A DNA stretch of 64,000 bases. Source: Candidatus Vicinibacter affinis. Its GTDB lineage: Bacteria; Bacteroidota; Bacteroidia; Chitinophagales; Saprospiraceae. The position numbers were made by a program, and so were the translations under genes. Shown one piece after another: positions 1-9,024 of the stretch (position 1 is the stretch's first letter; the number at the start of each line of letters is the position of its first letter). Below the pieces are notes generated by a model that was not told the origin of the DNA, made no database searches, and saw only the letters and a program-made list of their open reading frames with translations. The stretch covers positions 3,138,501 to 3,202,500 of the forward strand of contig JADJNH010000005.1 in the NCBI GenBank assembly GCA_016714365.1, read 5' to 3'.

Positions 1-887
1 AAAACGAGCGCCTGCTTGTCATGACACCCAACGTCTCCTGATTTCTTTCCTTTAAAACCACAAGTTTCAATCAACCATGCGCTCGGAATCTTATAATCAC
101 CGTTTTCCTGTGCATAGAAAGGCATATCGGGAAAACGTCCCTGAAGGGCTTCAAATTCAGATGGGGTGATTATTTTATTCTTAAAAAAACTTCCGGAGTT
201 TCCGAGTATTTTGGGATCAGGCAATTTATTCTTCCTTATCTCAATGACTGCAAGACTTATCTCTTCAGGGGTAGGATTTAGGGTACCTTTCGATGCAAAA
301 TAATTTTTTAAATCACCATAATCAATCCTTGGCCTTGGAATTTTTGAGAGCTTTAAATGTATGTAACTGATGAAAAAAAATCCTTTTAAATCATGTTTAA
401 AAATGCTGTCCCGATAACCCAATGCGCAACCAATTTTATTTAAGGACATTTTTTTTCCGTCCTTCAGATGAAGTCCCTCCAAACGCACAAACACTTCTGA
501 TAATTCCGCACCATAAGCACCAATATTCTGGACCGGTGCTGCGCCAACACTGCCTGGTATCAGGCTCAGATTTTCAATCCCAAAGTAATTATGCGCAAGG
601 GCCCACAGAACAAATTCGTGCCAATTTTCTCCTGCCCCAATGCGTAAGGTTACATCTTCAGGACTTTCGTGAATAATTTCGATTCCTCTTATATCATTTT
701 TTAAGATTACTTTATTAATTTCTGACATCATCAATACGTTACTTCCTTCTCCGAGGATGTAGTAATCATTTGGATTTCTTCCAAAGAATGGAATCAAGTC
801 TGATTCAGATTTTATAAAGTGGATTTCTTTTCCGTAGGATTCTAGCTGAAAGGAGTTAAATTCTTTCAAAGAAATTGCAGTTGGCAT
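1..887 (-). CDS. murB: UDP-N-acetylmuramate dehydrogenase MurB (partial, 3' end off the window)
   Basis: The reverse strand reads open from an ATG at 887 to the window edge, about 295 codons, so the C-terminus is missing. MurB is the cytosolic FAD enzyme that reduces UDP-GlcNAc-enolpyruvate to UDP-MurNAc in peptidoglycan synthesis. Seen in the translation are the FAD-binding GEGSNVL segment, the family block LSLIPGSVGAAPVQNIGAYG, the catalytic-serine block GNSGSFFKN, and PSAWLIETCGFKG near the cut end. The order and spacing fit the E. coli-type (type I) enzyme, which is normally about 330-345 residues. The gene downstream cannot be seen. Confidence 0.95.
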   Translation of the reverse strand, partial: MPTAISLKEFNSFQLESYGKEIHFIKSESDLIPFFGRNPNDYYILGEGSNVLMMSEINKVILKNDIRGIEIIHESPEDVTLRIGAGENWHEFVLWALAHNYFGIENLSLIPGSVGAAPVQNIGAYGAELSEVFVRLEGLHLKDGKKMSLNKIGCALGYRDSIFKHDLKGFFFISYIHLKLSKIPRPRIDYGDLKNYFASKGTLNPTPEEISLAVIEIRKNKLPDPKILGNSGSFFKNKIITPSEFEALQGRFPDMPFYAQENGDYKIPSAWLIETCGFKGKKSGDVGCHDKQALV

Positions 888-896
888 GGTTTAATT

Positions 897-1535
897 TTAA
901 CTTTGATGAAGAGTTTTATTGTTATTAGCAGTTTTGGATTTAAATAAATTTGTCTTGGTAACAATTCCAGTGTTTAAAGAAAATGCATTTGCCTGGTTAA
1001 ATCCAATTCTTAAAAAAAGTATTAAGTTAAATCCACCCACTCCACCTCCGACTCCAAGTTCGCCGACATAAGTAGGGAATATACTTCTTTTTATTTCTTT
1101 AAATTTTTCATTCAGACCAAAAAGTTCAGTTCTGTTAAACTGAATGCCTCCACCAATTGAATATCCTATCAGTCTGTTTTTGCTAATACCTGTCAATGCT
1201 CCGGCATTAAATTTGGCCATCAGCGGAAAAGAAACTGCGCCAAATCCTTTAAATTCATTTACATCGATGGCCAAAGGCGCAAAGTTGGCACCTGCTTCCA
1301 AGGCAATTGAAGCATTATTTTTTCCATAAGAAACTTGGATTCCAAAAGGTATTGCAAGGATTGCAGCTCCTGATGACCGGCTTGATCCCTGGTCAGAAAC
1401 GTGTTCCGGATTTTTGTATTGTTGGTAAAAATCCATACCCAATACCATGGAGGAAGACCACTGAGCGCTACAAGTCACTGACCAATAAAAGATACCTACC
1501 AAGACATTAAATAAGAGCCTTTTCAAGTGATTCAA
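897..1535 (-). CDS. Predicted outer-membrane beta-barrel protein, unrecognised
   Basis: A 212-residue protein with a plausible signal peptide (residues 1-25, basic start, hydrophobic core, CSAQ cleavage region). The rest is glycine-rich with alternating hydrophobic residues, for example LIGYSIGGGIQFN and GGVGGFNLILFLRIGFNQ, as in small Bacteroidota outer-membrane barrels. No family was recognised. There is no ATG near the start; the frame opens at a TTG at 1535. A near-match to the Bacteroidota -7 element (TATCTTTA on the minus strand, 1544-1551) sits just upstream, so the leader would be very short. It ends 9 bases before murB begins and may be co-transcribed with it. The start codon is the least certain part. 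Confidence 0.6.
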   Translation of the reverse strand: MNHLKRLLFNVLVGIFYWSVTCSAQWSSSMVLGMDFYQQYKNPEHVSDQGSSRSSGAAILAIPFGIQVSYGKNNASIALEAGANFAPLAIDVNEFKGFGAVSFPLMAKFNAGALTGISKNRLIGYSIGGGIQFNRTELFGLNEKFKEIKRSIFPTYVGELGVGGGVGGFNLILFLRIGFNQANAFSLNTGIVTKTNLFKSKTANNNKTLHQS

Positions 1536-1576
1536 ATTTTGGCTAAAGATATATTAAAACCTGTACTGGAATAATC

Positions 1577-1598
1577 CTGAATTGAAAAATCAATTCAG
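1577..1598 (-). terminator. Hairpin directly after the ABC exporter stop codon
   Basis: A perfect 8-bp inverted repeat (CTGAATTG/CAATTCAG, 6-base loop) abuts the stop codon at 1599. There is no clear U-tract after it, so it may be a weak terminator or an mRNA 3'-end stabilising hairpin. Confidence 0.4.
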
Positions 1599-3386
1599 TT
1601 AATTCGCCTGTGCATTATCAGGTTCTAGTTGTAGGCTGACCAAATTACGGTAAATGCCATTTGGCAAATCCAACAATTCCAAATGTTTGCCGGATTCTAC
1701 TATGCTTCCCTCCTTAATTACATAAATGCAATCTGCCTCCCGGACGGTTGATAATCGATGCGCAATGATGATGGAGGTTCGATTCAGCATAAGGCGATCC
1801 AGAGCATCTTGCACCACTTTTTCTGATTCAGAATCCAGTGAAGAGGTAGCTTCATCTAATATGAGGATGGCCGGATCGCGGAGGATCGCTCTGGCAATTG
1901 CAATGCGTTGTTTTTGTCCTCCACTTAATTTGATCCCTCTTTCTCCAACAATGGTATTAAATTTATCCGGAAAGGATTGGATGAATTCCAGTGAATTAGA
2001 GAGCCTGGCTGCCTGAATCACTTCCTCATCAGATGCAGATGGTTTTCCGTAAAGAATATTTTCCTTTATGGTCCCACCAAAAAGTAGAATTTCCTGTGGC
2101 ACTATTGCAATATTTTTTCTATACGCCAGCAAGTCATAATATTCAATTGGTTTGTCGTCGATAAATATCTCTCCAGATGACGGTTCATAAAACCTCATTA
2201 AGAGTTGTATAATTGTTGATTTACCTGCACCACTTTGACCTACCAATGCAATTCTTTGACCTTGATCTACTTTGAAGTTAATTTCTTTAAGTACTTCCAC
2301 ATCGGTCCGTGAAGGATATGAAAAGTCAATGTTCATGAACTCTATCTTCCCGCGCAATTTAACAGTGGGATTTTCCCGTAATTGCTGATCTGTAATTTCA
2401 ACTTCCCTTCCTATGATGTCCTGAATTCTTTCGGTCGCGCCGATGGATCCCGCCAATGTGGAATATAAATTTCCCAAACCGGCTATGGCTCCTCCTATGA
2501 TACCGGTATAAATGATGAATGAAAACAGATCCCCTGCTTGCATTTCTCCAGCCTGTACCATCAAAGCTCCACGCCAAAGGATAAAGAATAATCCCCCGAA
2601 CAGGACCGTAATTATAAATATAAAAAACACCCCACGCATCTTGGCATATTCCATGGAGATGTCTACCATTTCCATGATTGATTTACTGTATCTGTTGATT
2701 TCATAATTTTCATTTGTAAATGCTTTTACCGTTGAAAATGACTGAAAACTTTCCTCTACAATGATGTTGGTGGAAGCAAGACTGTCTTGCCTCTTTTTTG
2801 AAAGAGACCTGATGTAACGACCGAACCACATTGAACTAATGACTATTACCGGAAAAGTCAGCAACATAATCAAGGAAAGATGAGGTGCCATCCAGGCTAT
2901 AATGATTACTCCAAAAACCAATATAACAATCTGGCGAATAAACTCAGCCAAGGTGATGGAAAAAGCACTTTGCAATTGTTCAACATCCGCTGTGATCCTG
3001 CTGGTCAATTCACCAACTCTTTGACTTTCAAAAAAAGAAATATTCTGTGTGATTAATTTTTGGTATAAAGCTTTTCGTACATCTGCTATTCCTCTCTCAC
3101 TTACTCTGGCAAAAAAAAGTGTTCTGAAATAGGACAAAATTCCCTGAATGATTAGAATTACCAAAAATAATAATCCGAATTGAGACACTTTCAAATTCCA
3201 AGTTCCTTTACCAATGGCTGTATTGGCCATTTCACCTGCTGCGGCGGGAAAAACCATGAACATAGAGCTGGACACCACCAGACAACCCATTCCTAATATG
3301 AAGGACCATTTGTAAGGTTTGATAAACCGAAGAATACGATAGGCTTTTAAAAAACCTTCTTTAGTGATTTTATTTTTTTCTGCCAT
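1599..3386 (-). CDS. ABC exporter, fused permease and ATPase (MsbA/multidrug type)
   Basis: An inner-membrane half-transporter with an N-terminal six-helix permease domain (residues about 20-310) followed by an ABC ATPase. Visible ATPase motifs are Walker A GQSGAGKST (about 383-391), the signature LSGGQKQR (about 487), Walker B ILILDEATSSLD and the switch His in IIAHRLST. This is the homodimeric lipid/drug exporter layout; the substrate cannot be read from sequence. The frame opens at a TTG at 3401, but an in-frame ATG at 3386 (MAEKNKITKEG) is the likelier start, giving 595 residues, normal for the family. It stands alone, with a terminator upstream at 3459-3485 isolating it from the PKD gene. 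Confidence 0.9.
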   Translation of the reverse strand: MAEKNKITKEGFLKAYRILRFIKPYKWSFILGMGCLVVSSSMFMVFPAAAGEMANTAIGKGTWNLKVSQFGLLFLVILIIQGILSYFRTLFFARVSERGIADVRKALYQKLITQNISFFESQRVGELTSRITADVEQLQSAFSITLAEFIRQIVILVFGVIIIAWMAPHLSLIMLLTFPVIVISSMWFGRYIRSLSKKRQDSLASTNIIVEESFQSFSTVKAFTNENYEINRYSKSIMEMVDISMEYAKMRGVFFIFIITVLFGGLFFILWRGALMVQAGEMQAGDLFSFIIYTGIIGGAIAGLGNLYSTLAGSIGATERIQDIIGREVEITDQQLRENPTVKLRGKIEFMNIDFSYPSRTDVEVLKEINFKVDQGQRIALVGQSGAGKSTIIQLLMRFYEPSSGEIFIDDKPIEYYDLLAYRKNIAIVPQEILLFGGTIKENILYGKPSASDEEVIQAARLSNSLEFIQSFPDKFNTIVGERGIKLSGGQKQRIAIARAILRDPAILILDEATSSLDSESEKVVQDALDRLMLNRTSIIIAHRLSTVREADCIYVIKEGSIVESGKHLELLDLPNGIYRNLVSLQLEPDNAQAN

Positions 3387-3458
3387 GATATCTTTCAACA
3401 AGCCAATCCCAAAAGAGTTCTAAACGTCAAGATTACTTCTTTGATACTTACAAAACAA

Positions 3459-3485
3459 AAGAGCCATTCACTGGGAACGGCTCTT
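3459..3485 (-). terminator. Rho-independent terminator after the PKD/T9SS gene
   Basis: AAGAGCC/GGCTCTT form a 7-bp stem around a 13-base loop. On the minus strand the hairpin is followed by TTGTTTTGTAA. It lies 28 bases past the stop of the gene ending at 3513 and before the ABC exporter. Confidence 0.75.
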
Positions 3486-3512
3486 CTGTATCTAAATGTG
3501 GTAATGAATAAG

Positions 3513-5150
3513 TTAATTTTTCTGAAACTTATATCTTGATACAATTGTATTTTCATGATACAAATAAATCAGGTAAGTCCCTGTGGCGAGTTCTGCAACA
3601 TTCCAGTCTACCAGATTTTCACCTACTTCAAGCGCAACCGGAATTTTCTTAAGATTTACTCCCGTTACATCTGCCACTGTGAGCGTAACAGAAACCTTTG
3701 AGTCACTTTTGATTTTTATCATCATATTTTCATCCACTGGATTTGGATTGACATCAATTATGGCAATTCCAACTGGTGGATTCTGAAATTTAGAGATTTT
3801 GATATCCTTTGTAACTTTGCACGGCACTCCGTTAAAATAAGCCACGAGGGTCACTTGATATAGACCTTCATTTGCGTAAGTATGAACGGGAAACTCTTCC
3901 TTGGATTCGGTCCTGTCTCCAAAATACCAAACCAAGCTTTCATATTTCTGCTGGAAAGTGGGTTTGAATTTTACCACCAATTGATCCACAGAAAAATCAA
4001 AATCAAATGGACAAGGCGCAAGACCATTCCCAACTTTTATGATTTTTTCTATTTTACAATATTCACCCTTCACTACAATCTCTAAAGTAACCTTATACTC
4101 CCCTGGCTGTCCGTATGTATGCTTTGGGTTCAAATCACTTGAACTGTTTCCATCCCCGAAAGTCCAAAGAATTTTATCAGGTACTACTCGTGAATTAAAA
4201 TTAAAATATGCATCCAAGCCACTTGTCTTATAACCGAAATCATAATTACAAGGTGATGGTGGACTCACCTTCTGATTTATGATTACCCATACATTTAATT
4301 CAACCTTACATTCTTCGCCTATGATCAGCGCAGTGACTTTATATTTACCCGGAGTTTTGTACGTATGTACTACCTCCAAGCCTTTTCCAAATTCACCATC
4401 CCCAAAGTTCCACTCAACATTGATAATTTTAAAGTCACCTTTTGCATAAAATTTATAAGTATTCGCTCCTGAATTGGTTGTAACAGGGGCCGGTAGAATC
4501 TGAATGGCTCCACAACAATGTGCTTCATAACTTGTCTTTGGTGGATTGGGTGGTGGGGCAGTCAATAATTTAACTTCAATTTCCTTAGTCACACTTCCAA
4601 GACAAGCCGGTGATGAAACTTTCAGGCTTACCTTATAGGAACCAGAACTGGCATATTGGTGCTTAATGGAAGAGCCTTCGCCACTTTGGCCATCACCAAA
4701 ATCCCAATAATACTTAGCATCCCGTAATTGTGGTTGAGCGATAAATTCCACCCATAATTCGTTGGCTACCTGCTTAAAGGTAAACTCAATTTTGCAAGGG
4801 TTTGGAGCACTTTGTTTGCAAATGATAAAATCGTGCTGCTCAGACCCATTGGCACCATTTGCTTTTTGAACCAGTGCAGGGCGGGAACAAGGGTCAATAA
4901 CCTGAATCAAATATACAAACGAAGGGTCTTTGGAAAAGGGAACAACCTGTGAATAGAATCCATTTTTATCTGTCCTGATTTTCCAGGCAACATTTTGCTC
5001 TCCGGTAATCAAAACATCCCAACCCGGAACTATCTCTTTGTCTGTGTTATAAACAGTGCCAAAAATTTTAAAACCGGTACTACCTGGCTGGGAAAAGCCT
5101 AATAGCGGCCATATCATTAAAAGAAAAAAAACTGGGAGAAAATTTTTCAT
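3513..5150 (-). CDS. Secreted multi-PKD-domain protein with T9SS sorting domain
   Basis: A 545-residue exported protein. Residues 1-20 form a signal peptide. A short Cna-like segment (about 27-80) is followed by four PKD-type beta domains, marked by YYWDFGDG, VEWNFGDG, ILWTFGDG and LVWYFGDR, each with a matching HTY or HQY strand. The last about 75 residues (from VNPNPVDENMM to the end) match the type A T9SS C-terminal sorting domain, so the product is probably moved across the outer membrane and attached to the surface. No catalytic domain is visible; a structural or adhesive role is an inference. A TATATTTG promoter element lies at 5186-5193. Confidence 0.85.
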   Translation of the reverse strand: MKNFLPVFFLLMIWPLLGFSQPGSTGFKIFGTVYNTDKEIVPGWDVLITGEQNVAWKIRTDKNGFYSQVVPFSKDPSFVYLIQVIDPCSRPALVQKANGANGSEQHDFIICKQSAPNPCKIEFTFKQVANELWVEFIAQPQLRDAKYYWDFGDGQSGEGSSIKHQYASSGSYKVSLKVSSPACLGSVTKEIEVKLLTAPPPNPPKTSYEAHCCGAIQILPAPVTTNSGANTYKFYAKGDFKIINVEWNFGDGEFGKGLEVVHTYKTPGKYKVTALIIGEECKVELNVWVIINQKVSPPSPCNYDFGYKTSGLDAYFNFNSRVVPDKILWTFGDGNSSSDLNPKHTYGQPGEYKVTLEIVVKGEYCKIEKIIKVGNGLAPCPFDFDFSVDQLVVKFKPTFQQKYESLVWYFGDRTESKEEFPVHTYANEGLYQVTLVAYFNGVPCKVTKDIKISKFQNPPVGIAIIDVNPNPVDENMMIKIKSDSKVSVTLTVADVTGVNLKKIPVALEVGENLVDWNVAELATGTYLIYLYHENTIVSRYKFQKN

Positions 5151-5185
5151 AAATAATTTTTGTAAGTTTTTGTGAACTTAGGATA

Positions 5186-5193
5186 CAAATATA
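5186..5193 (-). promoter_or_regulatory. Bacteroidota -7 promoter element
   Basis: TATATTTG on the minus strand exactly matches TAnnTTTG, 36 bases upstream of the PKD gene start. No convincing -33 TTTG partner was seen at the usual spacing. Confidence 0.5.
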
Positions 5194-5242
5194 ATTCAAA
5201 TAAACAATTCTTTCTAATACTTTGAACAGAAAGCGCTTATAT

Positions 5243-7672
5243 CTAATGAATTTCCAATTGTGTACATCCAATGGTTAAGCCTGTCTTATCCAATGCCAAG
5301 AGTTGATATTGGCCTGGTTGATAATTCAAAATTTCAAAAGTTTTTGCAGTGAGTTGCTCCTCCACTGAAATGGTTCTGATTAGCCTCGCTTGATTGTCGA
5401 CCATTTGAAGTGCGACGATGCCAGATTGCTCAGGAAGCTTTACATGAACAAATCCGTGTGCCGGATTAGGGTAAATTTCCAATTTATGTAATTTTTCATC
5501 TGTAATTCGAGTCAATGAAGAATACCCATTCGCCAGTGCATACTCTCCCGGTATTAAAACATCTAATCTCATAAATCCTCTGCGATCATTTGGAGTTACT
5601 TTTAATCTGGTATAGTCCGAGTATTCTCTCCAAGGCTCAGTCCAATCTTTTCTGTAAACAAGTATGACACTGTCCTCTGAGGTGTAAATAATATCCGAGT
5701 CCAAACCCTGGGCATTGGATCCGTTATAATCCAGTCTACCGGTCAATTTCAATTTTCCAAATGGAACGGTATTTACTTGCCAGAAATGGTTAGAAGAAAT
5801 TTTTAAGACATTGTCCAGTTTCCATTCAGCAGATGGTCCTACAAGATGATGCACGATGTGAACAAAAGCACTGTCCGTAATTTCTGCAACATTGGGAGAC
5901 ATCCCCGAACCACTTAAGCTTATTCCTCCGGTTTTACTTACAATTGTCTGATCCTGCAAACTTGCGAGGTTCAATTGCTGGCCATCATTCAGTAAGATAA
6001 ATGCGGCCTGAAAGTTATCCGGTAATTCAATGGTCCTCCAGGAAGATGATCCGCTAAGAATCAATGAATTTTCGAATCTATTTAATTTGCGATCATAAAA
6101 ACTAATTTTCAAAGGCGCTTCAGTAAAAATATGATCTGCATGATGTCCTTTCTGTTTGATATTTACTTCTGCATAATTTTTTCCATTCACAGTTTTGAAT
6201 TCAAAACTATCCACATAAAAAGCGCAATACCCTCTATTAAAAATGTGGTCATTGAAAAAATTAGTCATGTCCATTCCACTGTTCCTGCTTAGAAAATCTC
6301 TAAATTGAAAAGCATTCATTGAACTGCCACTTAAGCTGTCAAAAATTACATGGCATACATTTCGGTAAGTTGAATCACCAAGATATCCCCTTAAGTTATG
6401 AATCATGGCAGCACCTTTTCTGTAGGTGTGCGTTCCATAAGTGCTTTCATATGGCATTGGGGATAATGGAAGATAATCTCCATCGTTCAAGTGTGCATTA
6501 AAAATTATGTTGGCCAGATTTTCCTTGACCACTTTAACAAAGCGCTCCCGGCCATAGACAAATTCGAAAAATAAATGAGCGCTGTACTCTGCATTACCTT
6601 CTTTGATCCACATATCACGGGCATCGTCCAGGGTGGTCAGATTCCCCCACCATTGGTGACCAAACTCATGGGCAAACAATCTTTCATTTTGTGTAAGATC
6701 CCCTCCCGTAATGGTTCCGACTGGATAGGCCGTATTGGTTGGATGTTCCATTGCACCTTGTGTGGTTGCTACAAAACCAACCCTTTCAAAACGATAAGGA
6801 CCAAACCAAAATTCGAATGCATCAATGGCCTTCGGCAATTTATCAAATTGAGTTTTCATCTGATTCATTTCTGCTTTGCGTGCGATCAACTCTATTGGGA
6901 CATTTCCAAATACACCCTGATGATTTAATTTTTCTGTCACATATTCTGAAACTGCAATACTGGATAAATAAGTAGGAATTTCATCCTTCATGCTGTAATG
7001 TCTGTAAATTCTGTTATCAGTCAATGAATCCTCAGAAATAAAGGTTCCGACGCAATATGCACGAGCCGGAGATAAGGAAGTAACATAATAATCATAAGTA
7101 GTTCTCTCCACAAAATTATCAAAACAAGGAAACCAAACTTTACCATAATTTGGTGGTGTAGAGGATAATCCAATACCAAGATTGTAAATGTAAGGATCTG
7201 CAAAGTAAAACCCTCCCCAAACAGGATCTCTGGATGGCACCCCATGATAGAATACATCAATGGAAGCAGCAAATTCTGCCGGCAGTTTTTCACCAAAATA
7301 AGCTTGAATCAATTGGTCGCTGTAAGAAAAATTCAATTTTCTGCCTTTGTAATAAATAGAATCTACGACAAGATCTTTAAGATCTAAAATGATCCATTCA
7401 AGTTCCGGTAATTTTGTTTTGAAATTGACTGTAGTATGAGCTGTGATACTTTTGTTTCTTACATCTGTAACATCAATGTAAATGGAATAATTAAGAATGT
7501 TGATTGAGTCGCTTCTTTTATTTGAGTTCTCGATCAATTGCAGTTCCTGAAGTGTAGGCTCGTGTTTTAAATTGAGCTGTGATGAATGATGACAGGAATA
7601 TTCATGAATCAATGGTTGGGCCAACAAACTTCCAAAACAAAAAGTAAAAAACAATACTTGAAATAATTTCAT
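5243..7672 (-). CDS. Secreted M1-family aminopeptidase with T9SS sorting domain
   Basis: An 809-residue exported zinc peptidase. A signal peptide (1-19) precedes the M1 N-terminal beta domain. The exopeptidase motif is GAMEHP (306-311; GAMEN in the family consensus). The zinc site is HEFGH (335-339) with the third ligand Glu358 in KEGN. The C-terminal about 80 residues (YPNPAHGFVHVKL onward) form a type A T9SS sorting domain. M1 enzymes trim N-terminal residues from peptides; export suggests extracellular protein breakdown, in line with the other secreted peptidases in this window. It sits 23 bases downstream of the MFS gene and may share its transcript. Confidence 0.9.
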   Translation of the reverse strand: MKLFQVLFFTFCFGSLLAQPLIHEYSCHHSSQLNLKHEPTLQELQLIENSNKRSDSINILNYSIYIDVTDVRNKSITAHTTVNFKTKLPELEWIILDLKDLVVDSIYYKGRKLNFSYSDQLIQAYFGEKLPAEFAASIDVFYHGVPSRDPVWGGFYFADPYIYNLGIGLSSTPPNYGKVWFPCFDNFVERTTYDYYVTSLSPARAYCVGTFISEDSLTDNRIYRHYSMKDEIPTYLSSIAVSEYVTEKLNHQGVFGNVPIELIARKAEMNQMKTQFDKLPKAIDAFEFWFGPYRFERVGFVATTQGAMEHPTNTAYPVGTITGGDLTQNERLFAHEFGHQWWGNLTTLDDARDMWIKEGNAEYSAHLFFEFVYGRERFVKVVKENLANIIFNAHLNDGDYLPLSPMPYESTYGTHTYRKGAAMIHNLRGYLGDSTYRNVCHVIFDSLSGSSMNAFQFRDFLSRNSGMDMTNFFNDHIFNRGYCAFYVDSFEFKTVNGKNYAEVNIKQKGHHADHIFTEAPLKISFYDRKLNRFENSLILSGSSSWRTIELPDNFQAAFILLNDGQQLNLASLQDQTIVSKTGGISLSGSGMSPNVAEITDSAFVHIVHHLVGPSAEWKLDNVLKISSNHFWQVNTVPFGKLKLTGRLDYNGSNAQGLDSDIIYTSEDSVILVYRKDWTEPWREYSDYTRLKVTPNDRRGFMRLDVLIPGEYALANGYSSLTRITDEKLHKLEIYPNPAHGFVHVKLPEQSGIVALQMVDNQARLIRTISVEEQLTAKTFEILNYQPGQYQLLALDKTGLTIGCTQLEIH

Positions 7673-7695
7673 TTGAAGTGGTTAAAAAGATTAAA

Positions 7696-8919
7696 TTAAT
7701 GGAGGGCAGATTTAATATTCGATTTAATATTTTTTAAAGGGGGTATTACCAAAATTAAAGCAATTGAAGTCAATAAAAAAGACATAAAAAAGGAAGCCCC
7801 CGGAAAATTAAAATAACTGTTAGGTTTTGTAAAATAATTAAATAGAAAAGTCATTAACAACGGACCAAAAATAGCCGTAACGCTCATCAAAGACGTCAAT
7901 CCTCCTTGCAGTTCACCCTGTGCGTTTGGAGGAACCTGATTTGCCACCAGACCTTGAATGGACGGCCCTGCGATTCCGCTTAAGGAAAAAGGAACCATGA
8001 TGAGGTACATAAAGATACCGGAAGGAGCAAATGCATAAGCAAAATAACCAAAAATGGCCATTGCCATTCCAAAATAAATTGAATTTACAGGCCCTATTTT
8101 AGGAATTAGAATTCGGCTTAATCCTCCCTGGACAATCGCCATCATCAAACCAACAAAGGCAAGGGAATAACCGACGTGCACGGCGTCCCACTTAAATTTT
8201 TCCATGGTGTAAAAAGCCCAGGTGGATTGTAGCGAATAATGGGCCAGGTACACTAAAAAAAGAATTAAAATAAAGCTTCTCAAGACGGAATATTTAGTGA
8301 GTACTTTAAAGGTTCCGATGGGATTTGCCCTCTTCCAGGAAAAATCTCTCCTGTTTTCAGGTTTGAGGGATTCCGGAAGTATGAACAGACCAAAAACGAC
8401 ATTTGCCAATGCCAACACAGCAGAACCAAAAAATGGAACACGGAATCCAAATTGACCCAAGACACCTCCAAGCAATGGACCAATAATAAATCCCAAGCCG
8501 AAAGCCGCACCAATCAACCCAAAATTTTGGGCTTTCTTTTCAGGCTCACTCATATCTGAAATGTAGGCAGCTGCAGTAGTATAGGATGCACCGGTGATTC
8601 CGGCGAGAATTCTACCTGCAAACAACCAAACAATGTTTGGCGCGAATCCCTGAATGATGTAATCCAGACCAAACCCCAAGAGTGAAAGTAGCAAGACCGG
8701 TCGCCTGCCATATTGGTCACTGAGTGCCCCCATTACAGGCGCAAAAACAAAAAGCATAACAGAATAACTAGCTGACATCCAACCTGAATAGAAGGATGCC
8801 TCACTTAGATCACCTCCTGTGAGATGCTTAATTAAATCAGGCATTACCGGAATGATGATCCCCAGACCGGTTACGTCTATTAAAACTGTAAGAAAAATAA
8901 AAACGAAAGCCTTTTTCAT
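7696..8919 (-). CDS. MFS transporter, TetA-like drug:H+ antiporter
   Basis: A 407-residue inner-membrane protein with 12 predicted membrane helices. Loop 2-3 carries the MFS motif A variant GALSDQYGRRPVLL. The helix-5 region GPLLGGVLGQFG and the helix-4 region TGASYTTAAAYISDMS resemble the Tet (class A/B) family of proton-coupled exporters. Many chromosomal Bacteroidota members of this family are not proven resistance genes, so the substrate is unknown. It is followed closely by the M1 peptidase gene. Confidence 0.85.
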   Translation of the reverse strand: MKKAFVFIFLTVLIDVTGLGIIIPVMPDLIKHLTGGDLSEASFYSGWMSASYSVMLFVFAPVMGALSDQYGRRPVLLLSLLGFGLDYIIQGFAPNIVWLFAGRILAGITGASYTTAAAYISDMSEPEKKAQNFGLIGAAFGLGFIIGPLLGGVLGQFGFRVPFFGSAVLALANVVFGLFILPESLKPENRRDFSWKRANPIGTFKVLTKYSVLRSFILILFLVYLAHYSLQSTWAFYTMEKFKWDAVHVGYSLAFVGLMMAIVQGGLSRILIPKIGPVNSIYFGMAMAIFGYFAYAFAPSGIFMYLIMVPFSLSGIAGPSIQGLVANQVPPNAQGELQGGLTSLMSVTAIFGPLLMTFLFNYFTKPNSYFNFPGASFFMSFLLTSIALILVIPPLKNIKSNIKSALH

Positions 8920-9024
8920 GAAGCTGGAAGCCGATTAAGGCAACGAAGATAGGACTTTCTTCCACTATGTTTGAAGCGGAAGATTTGAATTAAATTAAAA
9001 ACGTAAATGAAAAAGCTAATTCAA

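Noticed and set aside
5080..5271. 63-codon minus-strand frame overlapping the start of the PKD gene
   Set aside because: It overlaps the signal peptide of a well-supported gene and the end of the M1 peptidase gene in other frames, with no protein-like features.
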